A DNA stretch of 64,000 bases from Petunia secreta (lineage: Eukaryota > Streptophyta > Magnoliopsida > Solanales > Solanaceae): the NCBI GenBank assembly GCA_029990175.1, contig JARKIP010000065.1:1217001-1281000 (forward strand), read 5' to 3'. The notes under the pieces are model-generated. The model did no database searches. It saw only the letters and a list, made by a program, of their open reading frames with translations, and was not told the DNA's origin. A program made the translations under genes and the position numbers. Below are positions 11,360 to 24,200 of the stretch, one piece after another. Within the stretch, counting starts at the first letter, position 1. Each line of letters opens with the position of its first letter.

Positions 11360-11494
11360 ATTTTCTAACATTTTCTTAATTAACTGATTAAAACGGCTAA
11401 GTAAAGGGTAAAATCTAGCAATTATCAAACAATAATTAATACACCTATTTTATGCAATTTTTGTATTTTTGTGTGCCAAAATTAGGTGATTACA

Positions 11495-11511
11495 GTTGTC
11501 CCTCTTTGTTC
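11495..11511 (-). promoter_or_regulatory. Element B polypurine tract
   Basis: Minus strand CGAACAAAGAGGGACAAC abuts LTR start TGTAATCACC. Element E has nearly the same tract at 49925-49940. Confidence 0.75.
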
Positions 11512-12059
11512 GAGAACACGAAGAGTTTTCAGACAAAGACGTAATCAACAACTAATTTTGGCTTTTTTCGGTTCTAGCCTAGAACACGCTTTGCAAAATG
11601 GTGACCGTACCTTGAATTTTGGTTCTAACCAAGAACAAGGCTACCTATATATCCCCGGACTAAGGAATCAGGTCGGTGTAGTTCCTCACAAGCGGTAGCT
11701 GGGACTACCGCGAACAAACAGACACTAGACTCTTCTAGACTCACATGACTTATACCGGATGGTACTAGACATACACAGACTAACTCTAGACACTTTCAAA
11801 ACTAACTGGGACTAACTCGATGCTCCTAGACTTACCCGGACTAACTGGAGACACCTTTGACATACTAGAGTTGTCGCTCATGGTCACTTGTTAGTGGTTG
11901 CTAGCTGGCTGGCTGGTGGTCATTGCTTTACAAAGAAAAATGAAATTACAACATTGAAATGTAAAATTACAATTTCTAAGCTAACTCTTCATGCTTCCCA
12001 AGCTGATGAACTGGTCCGAAACTCCCACTACCCAAGTGGATCCTGAAAACTTGAAATTT

Positions 12060-12310
12060 CCGCTCGGGCGGGCTTGACTTGAAAGTTGAAATTGTCGCTT
12101 TGACTGGAAAGCTGAAATTGCCGTTTTGACGGGCTTTGACTTGAAAGCTTAAATTGCCGCTTTGACGGGCTTTGACTTGAAAGCTTAATTTGCCGCTTTG
12201 ACGGGCTTTGACTTGAATGAAATTTCCACTTTGATGGACTTTAACTTGAATGAAATTGCCGCTTTGACTTGAATGAAATTGCCGCTTTGACAGACTTTGA
12301 CTTCAGAGAT
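12060..12310 (-). repeat. Element B 3' UTR tandem repeat, array 1 (about 36-42 bp)
   Basis: Five to six copies of a unit built on ttgccgctttgacgggcttt and gacttgaaagctt. Each unit contains CCG-N5-CGG, a small potential hairpin. Confidence 0.75.
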
Positions 12311-12910
12311 AAAACTAGAACCACCACTCTAGTAGGTCTTGCTTTTGCTGAAAATTGAAACCATCTCTCTGATGGGTCTTGTTCTTGCTGAATTGAAAAC
12401 CATCACTCTGATGGGTCTTACTTCTTCTGGAAATTGAAACCATCTCTCTGATGGGTCTTGTTCTTGCTGAATTGAAAACCATCACTCTGATGGGTCTTAC
12501 TTCTTCTGGAAATTGAAAACCATCACTCTGATGGGTCTTGCTTTTTGTTGAAAATTAGAAACCATCACTCCGATGGGTCTTGCTTATGCAGGAAATTGAA
12601 AAACATCGCTCGGATTAGTTTGCTTCTTCCGGAAACTGAAAACCATCACTCTGATGGGTCTTGCTTTTTGTTGAAGATTAGAAACCGTCACTCTGATGGG
12701 TCTTGCTTATGCTGGAAATAGAAAACCATCATTCAGATGGGTCTTGCTTCTTCTAAAAATTGAAAAATCATCACTCTGATGGGTCTTGTTCTTGAAGAGG
12801 AATAACCTTATCCCAACGGGTCTTGCGTTGAAACTTGAATCCCATCATCCCAATGGGTCTTGTGTTTAAAGTTGAAAATTCTATCCCAATATCCCAATGG
12901 TTCTTGTCTT
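12310..12910 (-). repeat. Element B 3' UTR tandem repeat, array 2 (about 38-41 bp, about 14 copies)
   Basis: Units contain CCATCACTCTGATGG followed by gtcttg. The core forms a 5 bp stem with a 5-base loop. Loops vary (ACTCT, TCTCT, ATTCA) while the stem is kept. A later unit has CCCAT...ATGGG, which keeps pairing with changed bases. Confidence 0.8.
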
Positions 12911-15311
12911 GGAAGTTGAAAACCACGGCTCCCTGCTCAGATGGTCCCTGGTTTCTTTGTTCCCACTTTGCCCTTCAAATTGGTCCCCGACGAACAACTT
13001 ACTTGATGTAGTTGTGTTCTCACACTTCCCGACCAAATTCACATCTCGGTCTTTGGTCACACCTTTGTAGTAATAACAAAGCATTCCCTAGTGATCTTCA
13101 TGGTACAATCTCGGCGCTAGGCTCTCATTCCCGAGTTTTCTGGTACAACTGAAACATGTAGACGAGTTTTGCAAACCTTTCTGAATGCCCAAAAATAATG
13201 AGAAAGAAATAAATGAAAAGGAAAGTAAAGAAACTCAGAAAGAGACATCGAATGAAAGATGTCTCTGGTAGAGAGAAGAAACTTATTTGGAGTGAAACGA
13301 CAACCATAGTAAAACATGACATGCAATTAGAATCAACTCTTGACTAGTTCACAAGGCCACAACCCTGACCTTACTCCCAGTTTGACAATCTTCTCAACCC
13401 GAACTTGATGACGAATTCCACGACCCTCAATCGACTAGTAGTGCCCCTCGGGGTTTTCACTAACTAGCCTCTCTCTTTCTTCTTTTAACTCACTATTCCC
13501 TTGCAGCGCCTTTTCAGGTTTTCACCGACAAGACTTCATTTTTTTTTCTTTCATTTTTTCGCTCTTTCCCAATCGACCTCCGATCTTTCCTTGCTGCTCG
13601 ACCCCGTCTTTCCTTTCTTTCTTCGTATTCGGCCTTTATCTTGATTCTCCGAAAAATTTCTCCTTTAATGACCTTGGTGCTCCCAACTCCTAAATGCGAT
13701 TGTCGGCTTATAAAAATGCGACTTTACAGCATGGAACTTATCCCTTGATACCCTACTCGACTTGATATTCTCAATTGATCGGTCAGAAGGGTCTTTATTT
13801 AGACTATAACGTGGGATTTGGTTAGGTTACGAAGAAAGGGGTTCAACATAATAGCTCAGAAACATCTCATGAGACGATCAGGTGAATATCACAAACTATG
13901 AAGTCACTGCTTTTTGAAAATAAAACAAACTTATTTCCCCAATTTAGACAAATTGGCGATTATTTCTCCTTTTTTTTCTTTTTTTTTTTTCCTTTTTTTT
14001 TTTTTTGAGTTTTCTCTTTAGTTTGAAAAGCGGTATGAAAGCATCTCACGAAATGACTTGGTGAATTATACAACCCTTGGAATCATTTCTTTTACAAAAT
14101 AACAACAAACTATAGCCCCGGTTTAGTGAAACCGAGGAATTATCTTTTGAATTTTCTAATATGAAAACATAGGGAATATTGAGATTATCCTCCGAGCCGA
14201 ACACAATGAAAGAAAAGGGATGTTGACTTTCTCCTCTTTCTTTCTTTTTTTCTTAAAAATAAACTTCTGCCCTAGTTTAGGATAAACTGTGGGGCGCTTT
14301 GAGCATCTCATGAAACAGACGAATATATGGTATAGTAAAATAGAAGTTTGTTTTTATTTTATTTTATAAAAGATAAAATAAAAACAAACTTCTGCCCCAG
14401 TTTAGCATAGAATGGGGGACAAAATTTCTTTTGACGTTGGCCGCAAACTTGGAGGCAAGTTTTGCGTCAATATGTACAGGGAAAAAATAAAAATTTCTCC
14501 TTTTATGACCGCACCGAATGGTTGCCTACATATCCTTTTGAGAGGAATCAGGTCAGACGTAGCTCTACCGCTGAGGTAGATTTTGTTTTTGCATTCTGTT
14601 TTTTTTCCATTCTTTTCCTCTTTTTTTTTTCTTTAGTCATATCAAATTGATTTCAAGGGAGGGTAGGCCAAAGAAAATACAGAAAAAGGCTAAAAAAGGA
14701 CTGACAAAAAGACATAGTGTTTGGGTAGAAAAAATGAAAGTCGTTCGTCATCCCAACCCGAGAATGCCTTGCACAAATAATGATTCAATCAATTGACCTG
14801 GATTGATCCACACGTGTCCTTGACTTCTACTTCAACGATGGTTCTCAAAACTGGTATTTCAAATTCGATCGAAGCGACCGTGCACGATTTGGAACTTCTC
14901 ACAGATCTCCCTCGTCCGATGACTACTGATTAATTCCCAACTTATTTTGCTCCCTCTTTTATCCTTCTTTACTAGTCCAATAGCCCACAATGCTAGAGCG
15001 CATGTTTAGATCAAGACGTAAATTATGCACGCATGTCATGTTATTAAGGTTGATAAAACATAAAACAAAAAACTAAGGAGGTAAGAACAGGAAACATAAA
15101 GGACTGAATATTAGGACGAGATGGATCTCTCTTTCATTGAATTGAAGATATAAGGGTTTGAACGAACAAAACAAGCAAAATAATGCACTTGGGTTACAAC
15201 CCTTGAATAACCAAGTACACAGAAAGATTAGCAAAACAAGTTACAACATTTCACAGTCATTCAATTGCAAGTCAGGGCCAGTTTCCTACTTTTCATGCAT
15301 TACTGAGCCCT
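12911..15311 (-). other. Element B 3' UTR, remainder, noncoding
   Basis: Contains blocks shared with the E 3' UTR: one around 13425-13530 (matching 47890-48000 of E) and one around 14340-14580 (matching 47560-47790). T-rich tracts lie at 13970-14010 and 14610-14635. No RT, RNase H or integrase motif was seen in any frame. Confidence 0.65.
14343..14393. repeat. Long inverted repeat in element B 3' UTR
   Basis: GAAGTTTGTTTTTATTT on the left and its complement on the right, with pairing continuing inward to a short loop. The equivalent inverted repeat in E is at 47740-47786. Confidence 0.8.
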
Positions 15312-17531
15312 TCACAAGGATGCACCTGAATCTGGCAATTTCCTCCTCTTTTCCTTATTTTCTCCAAGTCCCAACAGGGTGGACTTCACTTCTTTGGGAC
15401 TGATGAATGACTGAGTAAGATTTGTAATTGGCTTCTCGAGAGACATGTTCGTCTTCTTCATTTCTTCACGCCTTGCTCTGTCTACTACCCCAAGCACAAT
15501 CTCAGGAACACAGTTCATTGTCACTAGCATTTTGTCGGCCCCAATTGACACATCATCAACATGCACTATTGGCATTGCAGATTCAACTCCCAAATCTTCT
15601 ACATCCACCATACCCACCATATGCACATCATCACAGACAGGCAATGAGTTCCGATTTATATCTGGTGCATCTGAACCCTCAACTTGAATCTGACCGTTAT
15701 CAATCAAAGCTTGGATATCCTTCTAGAGAAAATGGCAATCCTCAGTGTCATGCCCGGGTGCACCTAAATGGTAAGCACATTGACGAGAGTCGTCAACCCT
15801 ATCCCTAGGATGCATTCCTCCATTGATCGGTTTCAGTATGTCCAAAGCTTGCAACTTCTGAAAAAGTTCGACATAAGATTCTCCAATTGGCGTGAACTCA
15901 TTCTTTTTCACTTGATGCACCTTTTTCTGCTCAACCTTTGGGCGAAAGCCTGGAGGACCTCTTGGCCGGTGGGGAAGGTTCGGTGGAGCATGGAATTGGT
16001 TATGTGGAGCTTGGTGAATAGGATATATAGGATGTGGGGCTGGAGCGCGCCATTGCGGATAAGATGATATTGGAGCATATGGCTGCACTGTATGGATTAA
16101 GTATTGGGGTGGAGGGACGGAATACTGCGGATTTGGTGGGGTGTAGTAGTGTTGTGTAGGGTGTGCTTGTGGAGCTTGGTATGAGTGGGTCTGATTGTAT
16201 CTTTTCTCGCTCCACTTTTGTGAACCCGAACCCACCATGGCTACATCATCTTCATTCTTCTTCCCCAAGGCTCCTGCCTGAGCTCGCAAAGCTGTTTGAC
16301 TGACAATCTTTCCAGTCTTGATTCCTCTATCAATCATTTCACCAATTCTTACTGCTTCACTGAAGTGCTTCCCAATGGCAGGGGCCATCGCTTGGTAGTA
16401 TGTTTCATCGAGCACTTCGACGAACTCTTCAACCATCTTATCATCGGGGATCAAAGGGCTCACGCGCGCCACTTGTTTGCGCCACCTGTAGGCATACTCT
16501 CTGAAACTTTCATTTGGTTTCTTTGTGATCGTCTTCAAGGAAGAACGATCAGGAGCAGCCTCCATTTTGTAAGCATAATGGTTTAGGAAAGAGCTGGCCT
16601 TGTCATCAAAGGTGACCCACTTCGAAACATCTTATTGTACAAACCATTCTGTTGCCGGTCCTCCCAAACTGTCAGCAAAGTATGCCATCAACAATTCAGC
16701 CTTCTCAATGCTCCTCATTTTGTTAAGGTAGATCTTCATGTGGATCTTGGATCACTTTGTCCAGTGTACGGATCGAATTTGGGCACAACAAAACCTTCAG
16801 GCAATGGCACATGAGGGAACAAACACATGTCTTTGTATGAAATATTGGTTTTACCCCCTTGCCCTTGTATGTCTTTCACAGTTTGCTCCAAACTTTTCAA
16901 TTTCCGAGGAAAATCATTTTCTTCTATTTTTCCCAACCTCTCAATATCAGCATGTGATTAAGGGTGGTGTCCCTGATCATACGACTCGGTTTGGCGGCAC
17001 ACATTACCCTGAGCTTGGTCAAATTATCGATCACGGGCTCTTAACTGTAGGTCACTGTTCGATCTTTGCAAAGTGTGTCCTACAGGAACGGTGAATGTTG
17101 CGGCAGGAACTTGGGGTTGGCCATGTTGCCCTTGTTGTGGGAATTGTTCCCCAGGTTGTATAGTAGAGGGTCCGACTGCATTTGTCAGTTGCCGGATGCG
17201 GACCAAATCCCGGAGGGTAACGGGGGTCTCCTGCCACTGTGGATTGCCCCTGCCCTGGTGGCTGAGTATTTGCCATGAAACCAACAGAACCTAACGGAAC
17301 AGGAGGTACCTGAACTGCTGCCAAGTTACGATTTAGCTGCATCATCATTTCTTTCATGGCTGCAAAGTCCTCGGCCATCTTGGCCTGTTGCTCAGCTAAG
17401 CGAACCAGCTCAGTGTTCTCAATTTCCTCAGCCATCGTTGTTTGAGTGATTTCCTGAAGAGGAGCTTCAACCACTTCTGGAACAGGCAGTGGGCCCTTGA
17501 TTCTGGTGGAATAGGAATGTGGGGCCAGCAC
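15312..17531 (-). pseudogene. Element B gag, Ogre/Tat type, frameshifted
   Basis: Homologous to the E gag. The N-terminus (about 17528) carries APHSYSTRIKGPLPVPEV, then a first ATG giving MAEEIENTELVRLAEQQAKM, a coiled-coil-like stretch. A Pro/Gln-rich part lies in a second frame at 17284-17024. KLKSLEQTVKDIQGQGGKTN follows at 16900, and the gag core lies at 16735-16300 (LMAYFADSLGGPATEWFV, then ITKKPNESFREYAYRW). The Cys/His knuckle near 15750 reads CAYHLGAPGHDTEDC. An in-frame TAG at 15723-15725 is followed in the same frame by KDIQALIDNGQIQV; the tail then diverges from E and ends at 15312 without a protease. At least three frame breaks and two stops. Confidence 0.8.
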
Positions 17532-17846
17532 GCCAGTTGCTCAAGCTAATAAACCAAACAGGTTAGTACAAAAGAAGCACAGAGTGCAGCCTAATGTTGT
17601 TATGCGTCATCCCGAAACGGTTAACGGCGTAAGCCGAGTGTACCGATCGTATCCCCCGAAAGATTGCTTATGTACCTTGATCAAAATTAAAACAAAATTG
17701 TAACTGATACGTAATCAGAACAAGGACGAACTTGGATGATTATTATTATTATTTTTCATTCTAATTTTTTCTGACTCAACAAACGTAATTTAGACAAACA
17801 ACACGAGATGAACTCAAAATAAAATGCTTGACATGATGCACGAGTC

Positions 17847-17848
<2 letters not shown>

Positions 17849-17920
<72 letters not shown>

Positions 17921-17922
17921 TA
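17849..17922. repeat. Compound microsatellite A(n)(TA)n(CA)n
   Basis: About 26 A, then about 18 TA repeats, then about 6 CA repeats. Lies in the B leader close to gag. Confidence 0.95.
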
Positions 17923-18311
17923 AACTGACACATTGGGCGGGTATACCCAGACGGTGAAAATAATGAGACTCGACATTATAGTGGAGTCAGATTATTCCAC
18001 GAGGATCGACGCAAATACCATTCAGGTAATTCCAATTCATCAACCGTACCCTGACTTGACTTTAAATAAAACACAGTAGGACCCTAAAATAAATTTTTTT
18101 TCTTTTTTTTTAATGAAAAATTAAGACTCAACCGGAGATTCGAAATGGAACTTATGAACGGATTATGAAACAAACTATTTTTTCTTATCCGAAAGGTGAC
18201 TCCAAATTCGGACATTACGGCAATGCAAAGATAGACACGAAAAATTAATTTTTTTGAAATAAAATCCTCGATCTAACTTGAAAATTAATCTTAGAGCATT
18301 TACAAAATCTG

Positions 18312-18497
18312 GCCATTATAACGGCGTAAAACCGCCGATAAATTATTTTACAAACTCAAATACAAAAGAGGCCCCAAAATTTCGCCATTATAACGGTACA
18401 AAACTATGACAATTTATTTTTTAATATTTGGGACCAAACCCGGACACAAAACGAGATTCAAAAAAATTCTTGAATTTTTTTATGCCATTATAACGGC
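18312..18497 (-). other. Element B leader palindrome motifs
   Basis: In element orientation GCCGTTATAATGGC occurs at 18484-18497 and 18312-18325, and ACCGTTATAATGGC at 18384-18397. Each is a self-complementary 14-mer apart from one G-U pair. Element E has the same motif family at 37254-37703. Confidence 0.7.
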
Positions 18498-18608
18498 GTA
18501 AAATAACAACTAAAGATATTTTGAGATACGGGACTAAACTCATTTTTTTTTTTTTTTTTTTTGTAACTCGCCCCCGATGATCGGTCAGCATAACAACCTT
18601 TCGAACAT

Positions 18609-18902
18609 ATGCAACACAGAAAATGCCATAAATGTGTCTTTCTAGGACGTGGGTCCCGTTTAGACAAAAATGTAGTTACCCTAGACAAGTGCAATACCAG
18701 TGTATCACACCTCATTAAGTCAAATGTGATGCAGATAATTGGGCCTAAGGGTTTAACTCTAGGTGACACAACTGACTCGGTATCTAGACTGGCTGAAAAT
18801 CCGGTGGACAAACCGGGCGGAAAGAGCATCAGGGCCATTCGGAGACAGTGTGTCCGGCCTAAAACCCCACCACGCCTTCCTCCTAAATCATTGGCAATTT
18901 AG
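18609..18902 (+). CDS. Conserved antisense reading frame in the Ogre leader (copy in B)
   Basis: 97 codons, antisense to element B. From LDKCNT onward it aligns without gaps to the antisense frame of E (37073-36789), sharing VSHLIKS, MQIIGPKGLTLGDTTDSVSR and LAENPVDKPGGK; only the first about 27 codons differ. In the 13 codons I compared that differ, 8 changes are silent. The sense strand here is also open (18838-18488, MALMLFPPGLSTGFSASLD). No known domain is recognised. It may be a real small protein, or the conservation may serve RNA structure. Confidence 0.3.
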   Translation: MQHRKCHKCVFLGRGSRLDKNVVTLDKCNTSVSHLIKSNVMQIIGPKGLTLGDTTDSVSRLAENPVDKPGGKSIRAIRRQCVRPKTPPRLPPKSLAI

Positions 18903-19099
18903 TAAGAAGTCCCAGATGCCACAAGCAATCTGGTATATATATATATATATCAGAGACTCAGAGGGGTTATGCGAGAGGAGACAGTTTATATACAGTTCAG
19001 ATAAATATTAAAGCAGTAACATTCAAAACATGGCAAACAAACAAACAAATATTCACAAGCCTAAAAAGCGACAATGATTAAAGCCTGAGATTCTAATTT

Positions 19100-19117
19100 T
19101 CCCCAGCGGAGTCGCTA
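19100..19117 (-). promoter_or_regulatory. Element B primer-binding site (Ogre type)
   Basis: Minus strand TAGCGACTCCGCTGGGGA, identical to the E site (TGGCGACTCCGCTGGGGA) except that the second base is A. The site lies three bases inside the 5' LTR. Confidence 0.85.
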
Positions 19118-19120
19118 AGC

Positions 19121-22100
19121 TGTCACGCTCTAAAATATCAACGTGTTTGTTTATTATTTAAAGGCTGTGACTGGTGTTTCAAAGGTACAAAATTATAAGA
19201 GAACTCGGACTCGCCACTTGACAAGTTTAAGATGTGCCAAGTCACCAAAAGGTACCTTCGAACACCTCTGATTCCTCTATATTCGGGTAAGGTTCTCAGT
19301 TGACCCTCGGGAAGGTATTAGGCACCCTCGAGTCCTGTGCCAAGCACAGTTGCTTTATTGTCGCATTTTGTTAATTCATTAAATATGGTTGTTATATTTT
19401 TGTCATTCATTTAAAGTTACGCTTTGATTGTTTGAAACAAAAATTGTGTCAAGTAACCCACAAGGTATACTTGGAACAAATTTATATATATATATTCGTT
19501 TTTACCTAATAAGTAGATTACAGATCATACTTATAATTGCCTAATCGAATTTACTCCTATTAATTTGCATAATCGTGTCGTTCCCTTCAATAACTAAAGT
19601 TAAATTATTTTCTCATTCAAGCCATGACAAACTCTTGCCATTTTATTCTCTACCATTTATTAACAAACCAAATTATAAGGTTAACAAGTTTGAGCAATTT
19701 TAAATGCAACTCACTGTTGAGACGAATCACGTACCAAATTTCCCAAATTTTTTTTAAAAAATGCAATCGCATCATAACTTGTTATATTTTTACAGCTTTG
19801 TCTCTTTTCCGAAGTAAGTGTCCAGTATTAACAAAATCGGTGAATGAAAAACACATCTAGAAATTCCTATCCATATATACACTTGGTTGGCTTAATAGTG
19901 CATGTCTTGTTTCGAAATATGAATTGGCCTGAAAGCACATGGTAGTCCACCTCAATAAATACATATCCACTCAACTTTTAATGTAAAACATGCAAAATAT
20001 ATTATGTTAAACATGAGTACAACCAAGCTAATATAGCTCTTTAGAGCTTAGTTTAAACTATTTTTTATATATACTCAAACTTTTAAACAAGGCTAAAAGA
20101 ACATGAAAGATGAAGCAAATCTTGGAGTACTTACCTAGTGTAGTAAACTTCCACAAGCTTAAAACAACACTATGACCTCAAAACATAAAAGGAAGCAACA
20201 CAACCATCAACAACCAAAAACAGTCCAGAGACAGCGACAGCGACGAACCACTAAACCTCTCGCTTGAATTAAAAAAAAAAAAAAACCTCAACTCTTTGTA
20301 CTAACTCACCAACATAGTACCCCCTTTTTTTTTTGCTCTCTATTTTTGTGTAGTAAGAAGAGTTTCAGATCTGACCTTTCTTTCAAGTTTAAGAGTTATT
20401 TTTCAGAGGTGTTTTTTTTAGAGAGCAAACTGGTTTTTTTTGATATTCAGTGTTACCAGATCCTGCCCCTTGTGAAGGAGTAAATGAACTCCTTATATAG
20501 CTGAAGAGAATCAACTCCTTTTCTTTTCATTCCCCCAAAACATTAAATAACCTCCCTATATGACAAACAAGGCATGCCATACAATAAATGAAAAGGCCAA
20601 AAGGGGTGGGTCAAAGGGCAAAGTCACATGTACCATACTTGCTTTTCAGCAAAAGCACTAAGAATCCAATATGAAAAAGCCATAATTTTCGGCTGACCTT
20701 CTTTTAACTTGTCTTGGACTCTCTTTTCAAAATTTTAGATTCTACACCAAACTTAATTGACTCATAAACAATCACTCTTCACAATTTAACAAGATTGTAT
20801 TTATCATAAACAATAATGAATCAACAAAAGTTTACTATTCAAGCTTAAACTAAAACTAAACAAAGCACTAAAGTCTCGATCACAACAGAGAATTCATGCC
20901 AAACAAACCATCCATGCCTAACTAAGACATATCCAGAGCTGCTAAACTAGTAGTTTCATACTCATACTAATTCCGATTCATGAATCTCAAAACCAACACA
21001 CAATTACACACACAAAAGTGATCTCCATTAATCTCAATCAACAGTACCACACATGACGTAAACATAGCCAACTTTTTACAACTCACACAAGTATTTCAGA
21101 TCTGACTCATAACAATTTCAATGCTTAAACATGTGCACAGAAATGAAACTCATTTTAATAACGAATCATGGCCTGTCTACAAAACAGATAAAAAAGTGCT
21201 AATTTGAAGCCGAATCACATCTTCCTATCACTAATCCATATTGAACAATGAAAGCAAATTACTTAAACTTATGAGTCAAGGCTATGGCTAAACAATGACA
21301 CTTAAACAACTGATTCTTGAAGCTAGATGTCACCACTAAACAATATTATCTAATGCTTAATTAGCTCAGATGAATACATATACATGGAAACAAAAGGAAC
21401 AAGAAAATCTAGAGCTTAATCTAACCAGTCGAGCTACTGCCTTGCCACCTCGTCTACATCTTGTTGCGACCCTCACTACCTCGTTGCTTCCAACGAGCGT
21501 CCATGTCACCACTGTAACAGCTTCAAACAGCCTCGTCGCCACCATAACACGGTTAAAACTACAGCTCCCGCTCAGCTCACAAACGGCTTTCAATCAGCCA
21601 ATCAAATAAAATCACCGCAGTCCCCAAGACACCATCACAAAACCATCGCGCAAACACTATGTATCAGCACCACCAAGGCCTCAACGCTAAATCACTATAA
21701 TTCCACCACTCGAACATTACCCACATACCATCCTCCTTGCAACAACACCCGAACGACATTACCACACCCTTCGCAACAGATAACAGATATAACAAAAACA
21801 AAACGAACTAAAAATGACCCGTTAATGTCGGGTTCAAAACCGTAGGGCTTTTGTAGAATCGAGCTACGATAGGTGCAAGAGGAGAAAAAGGGGAACATGT
21901 CTATGTATAATTTGGCCGGAGAAATCACGGTCACCGGAGTTAGGTTTTAGGCCGCCCTTTGAAACTCGATTGACGGCAGAGAAAATGGAGTGAGCTGCAG
22001 TCGACCTCGTATTTGGAAAGAGGAGGTCAGAACGATTCAAATTATGTAAACATTTGGGCGGAGAAAATGAGTTTGGTGCCACCAACGGCGGTCTCGCGGT

Positions 22101-22164
22101 GGGCTTATAGAATTGGGTAAAATACTCTCTAGGTCTGGTGGAGATTTTGGAAAAAATGACTAAT
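19121..22164 (-). repeat. Element B 5' LTR, distal part
   Basis: Starts TGTCACGCTC and aligns with 7901-9775. The segment 20933-22105 has no counterpart in the 3' LTR. It contains a C-rich stretch at 21470-21600 and no convincing gene. Interrupted at 22164 by element C and resumed at 31673. Confidence 0.85.
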
Positions 22165-23446
22165 TGAAACGACCTCGGTTAGTCGTTTCGGAAGATAGGA
22201 CTCCGATTGGCGTGCCGATAATTTTAAAATATTTGTAAGGTCCATTGGAACTTGTCTTTAAAATTTGAGTTAAATCAGACCTCGTTTGGTAGGCATCGGA
22301 AAAAGGTTTCAGTTTTTATTGTCGATAAATATTAAAAAGAGATTTTCGAGCTCGGTTTTGGCGAATGAGCTCCGATTTGAAATCCGAAAGCGCCATTAGG
22401 TTTGTATGATTATTTATGACTTTTGTAAACTTTTGAAAGTGAATTTTGATGTTTTTTGGCTAGTTTCCGCTAAAATGCCGAAAGTTAAATAATTTGACTT
22501 TTTCCATTCAATTTGCATATTGAGTTTCGGGAGTCTAATTTGAGATCCGTCTTAGCGAGTATGATACATATATTTTTTATAACTTATATGCAAAAGTTGG
22601 AATTATTTTGAATATCGTAGGGCACCGTTTTAATTTTTGTCACGAAAAAAAAACTAAAAGAAAATTAAAAAAAAAAGGACAAAAAGACAAAAAGAAAGAA
22701 AAGGGATTCAATGGGCGGTGCTATGGGATACTAATCCCATAGCCTAAACATTCTAGAAAACATATAACAGAAACGGAAACGAAACAGAGAAAAATGAAAA
22801 AACGCAGTGAGGGAAAAAAAATACCAGAAAATAAGAAAAGAGGCCGGAGAAAAGTAGAAATTTCACTCTGAAACATTCAGGTAATGATCCTATAATATTA
22901 TTTGAGTTTATTACGTGTGTTTGAATATATTTTAACGGTAAAAATGGGGATATTATACATCGTTTTAATAAGTTCAATTAATAGTTTAGAGGGTCAAATG
23001 GACCCCGATAATGGAATTGATTATATATTCGTACTCAGTGAGTTATGGGCAACATATAAATGTAATTTATTTAGAATTTGCTAGGTGCCCATAAACCCTG
23101 TACATAGGCCTGGTCTGCGTATTGCGTATGCGAATAGGGTATCAGGTTCCTAACCGGATTGCCCTAAGATGTGAGGAATGAAGCCTTTAATCTAATTTGA
23201 TATATTTTTCTGCTTATTGATTATAGTGGGATCATTTGGCAATGTAACCAAAGGATAAAGCGGTTTTTTATTAGCGATGCCAACTTTTGGAAGAGGTAAG
23301 TGTTTATATCCATTTCTTTGGAGGTGCCGATAGGCGTACTCATTACGCCTTAGCTTTGTATTTACATTATGTATTATATGTTAAGCCCTATTGTTGGTAT
23401 TGCATTGAGCATATGAGCATTGTACTCTGGTTTTGAGCGTTGCATA

Positions 23447-23710
23447 TACTTCCCGGTAATCGATGAGAGTCCCGAGCCGGTAAAGGGTCATTATTGCATA
23501 TACTTCCCGGTTGGCGATGAGAGTCCCGCACCGGTGAAGGTTATTATTGCATATACTTTCCGGTAATCGATGAGAGTCCCGAGCCGGGCAAAGGTCATTA
23601 ATACATATACTTCCCGGTAATCGATGAGAGTCCGAGCCGGTGAAGGTTCATTATTGCATATATCTCCTGGTAGACGATGAGAGTCCTGCGCCGGAGATAG
23701 GTATCAGGCA
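23447..23710 (+). repeat. LTR subrepeat array, about 54 bp x 5
   Basis: Unit contains cttcccggtaatcgatgaga and a partner ccgagccgg, then cattattgcatata. The CCGG...CCGG arms could pair. The matching array in the 3' LTR is at 30287-30545, and a decayed one in A's 3' LTR is at 56420-56580. Confidence 0.85.
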
Positions 23711-23754
23711 TATGTAACTGCATGGCATCATATTGCAATCATACGCTCCATTGC

Positions 23755-24200
23755 ATCATATTGAGGGTAGGAGGATTCCGCCCAGGAGCAGGAGGATTCC
23801 GCTCCATTGCATCATATTGAGGGTAGGAAGATTCCGCTCCATTGCATCATATTGAGGGTAGGAGGATTCCGCCCTGGAGTAGGAGGATTCCACTCCATTC
23901 ATTTGACACATGTGACCCTTTGCATCATATTTCATTTCATCTTATTTCATTTCATTTCATTTCATTTCATACCACTGTGTAGACTTGTGGTACATAACTA
24001 CTGTTCTGCTTATACGTGTATTGCTTATTTGCCTATATATTTCTGGCTCGTATTCTGGGTTGCGGGGATCGGGTTGCACGTCGCAGCAGTATAAATATAT
24101 GGATCGGGTTGCACGTCGCAGCGGGATGAATATATGGATCGGGTTGCACGCCACAACAGGATGAATTAATGTATCTGGTTGCACGCCGCAACAGGATGTA
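23755..24200 (+). repeat. Further LTR subrepeats of element C
   Basis: Three kinds: ttgcatcatattgagggtag with aggaggattccg, four copies at 23755-23900; CATTT pentamers at 23932-23968; and ggatcgggttgcacgtcgca units, about five copies of 33-38 bp at 24066-24200. Matching copies lie at 30585-30730 and 30868-31005. Confidence 0.85.

Larger units (their letters stand above)
7901..11494 (-). repeat. Element B 3' LTR (interrupted by G)
   Basis: Aligns with the 5' LTR of B. Without G it is about 2.27 kb, because roughly 1.17 kb present in the 5' LTR (about 20933-22105) is missing at 9727. A minus-strand TATATAAGG lies near 9275-9285 (plus ccttatata), a candidate promoter. Ends GATTACA at 11494. Confidence 0.85.

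Noticed and set aside
12060..12910. CRISPR-like array in element B
   Set aside because: Units are contiguous tandem repeats without unique spacers, in a plant retroelement 3' UTR.
18941..18950. Short TA run near 18937-18952 as a microsatellite feature
   Set aside because: Too short and common to be informative.
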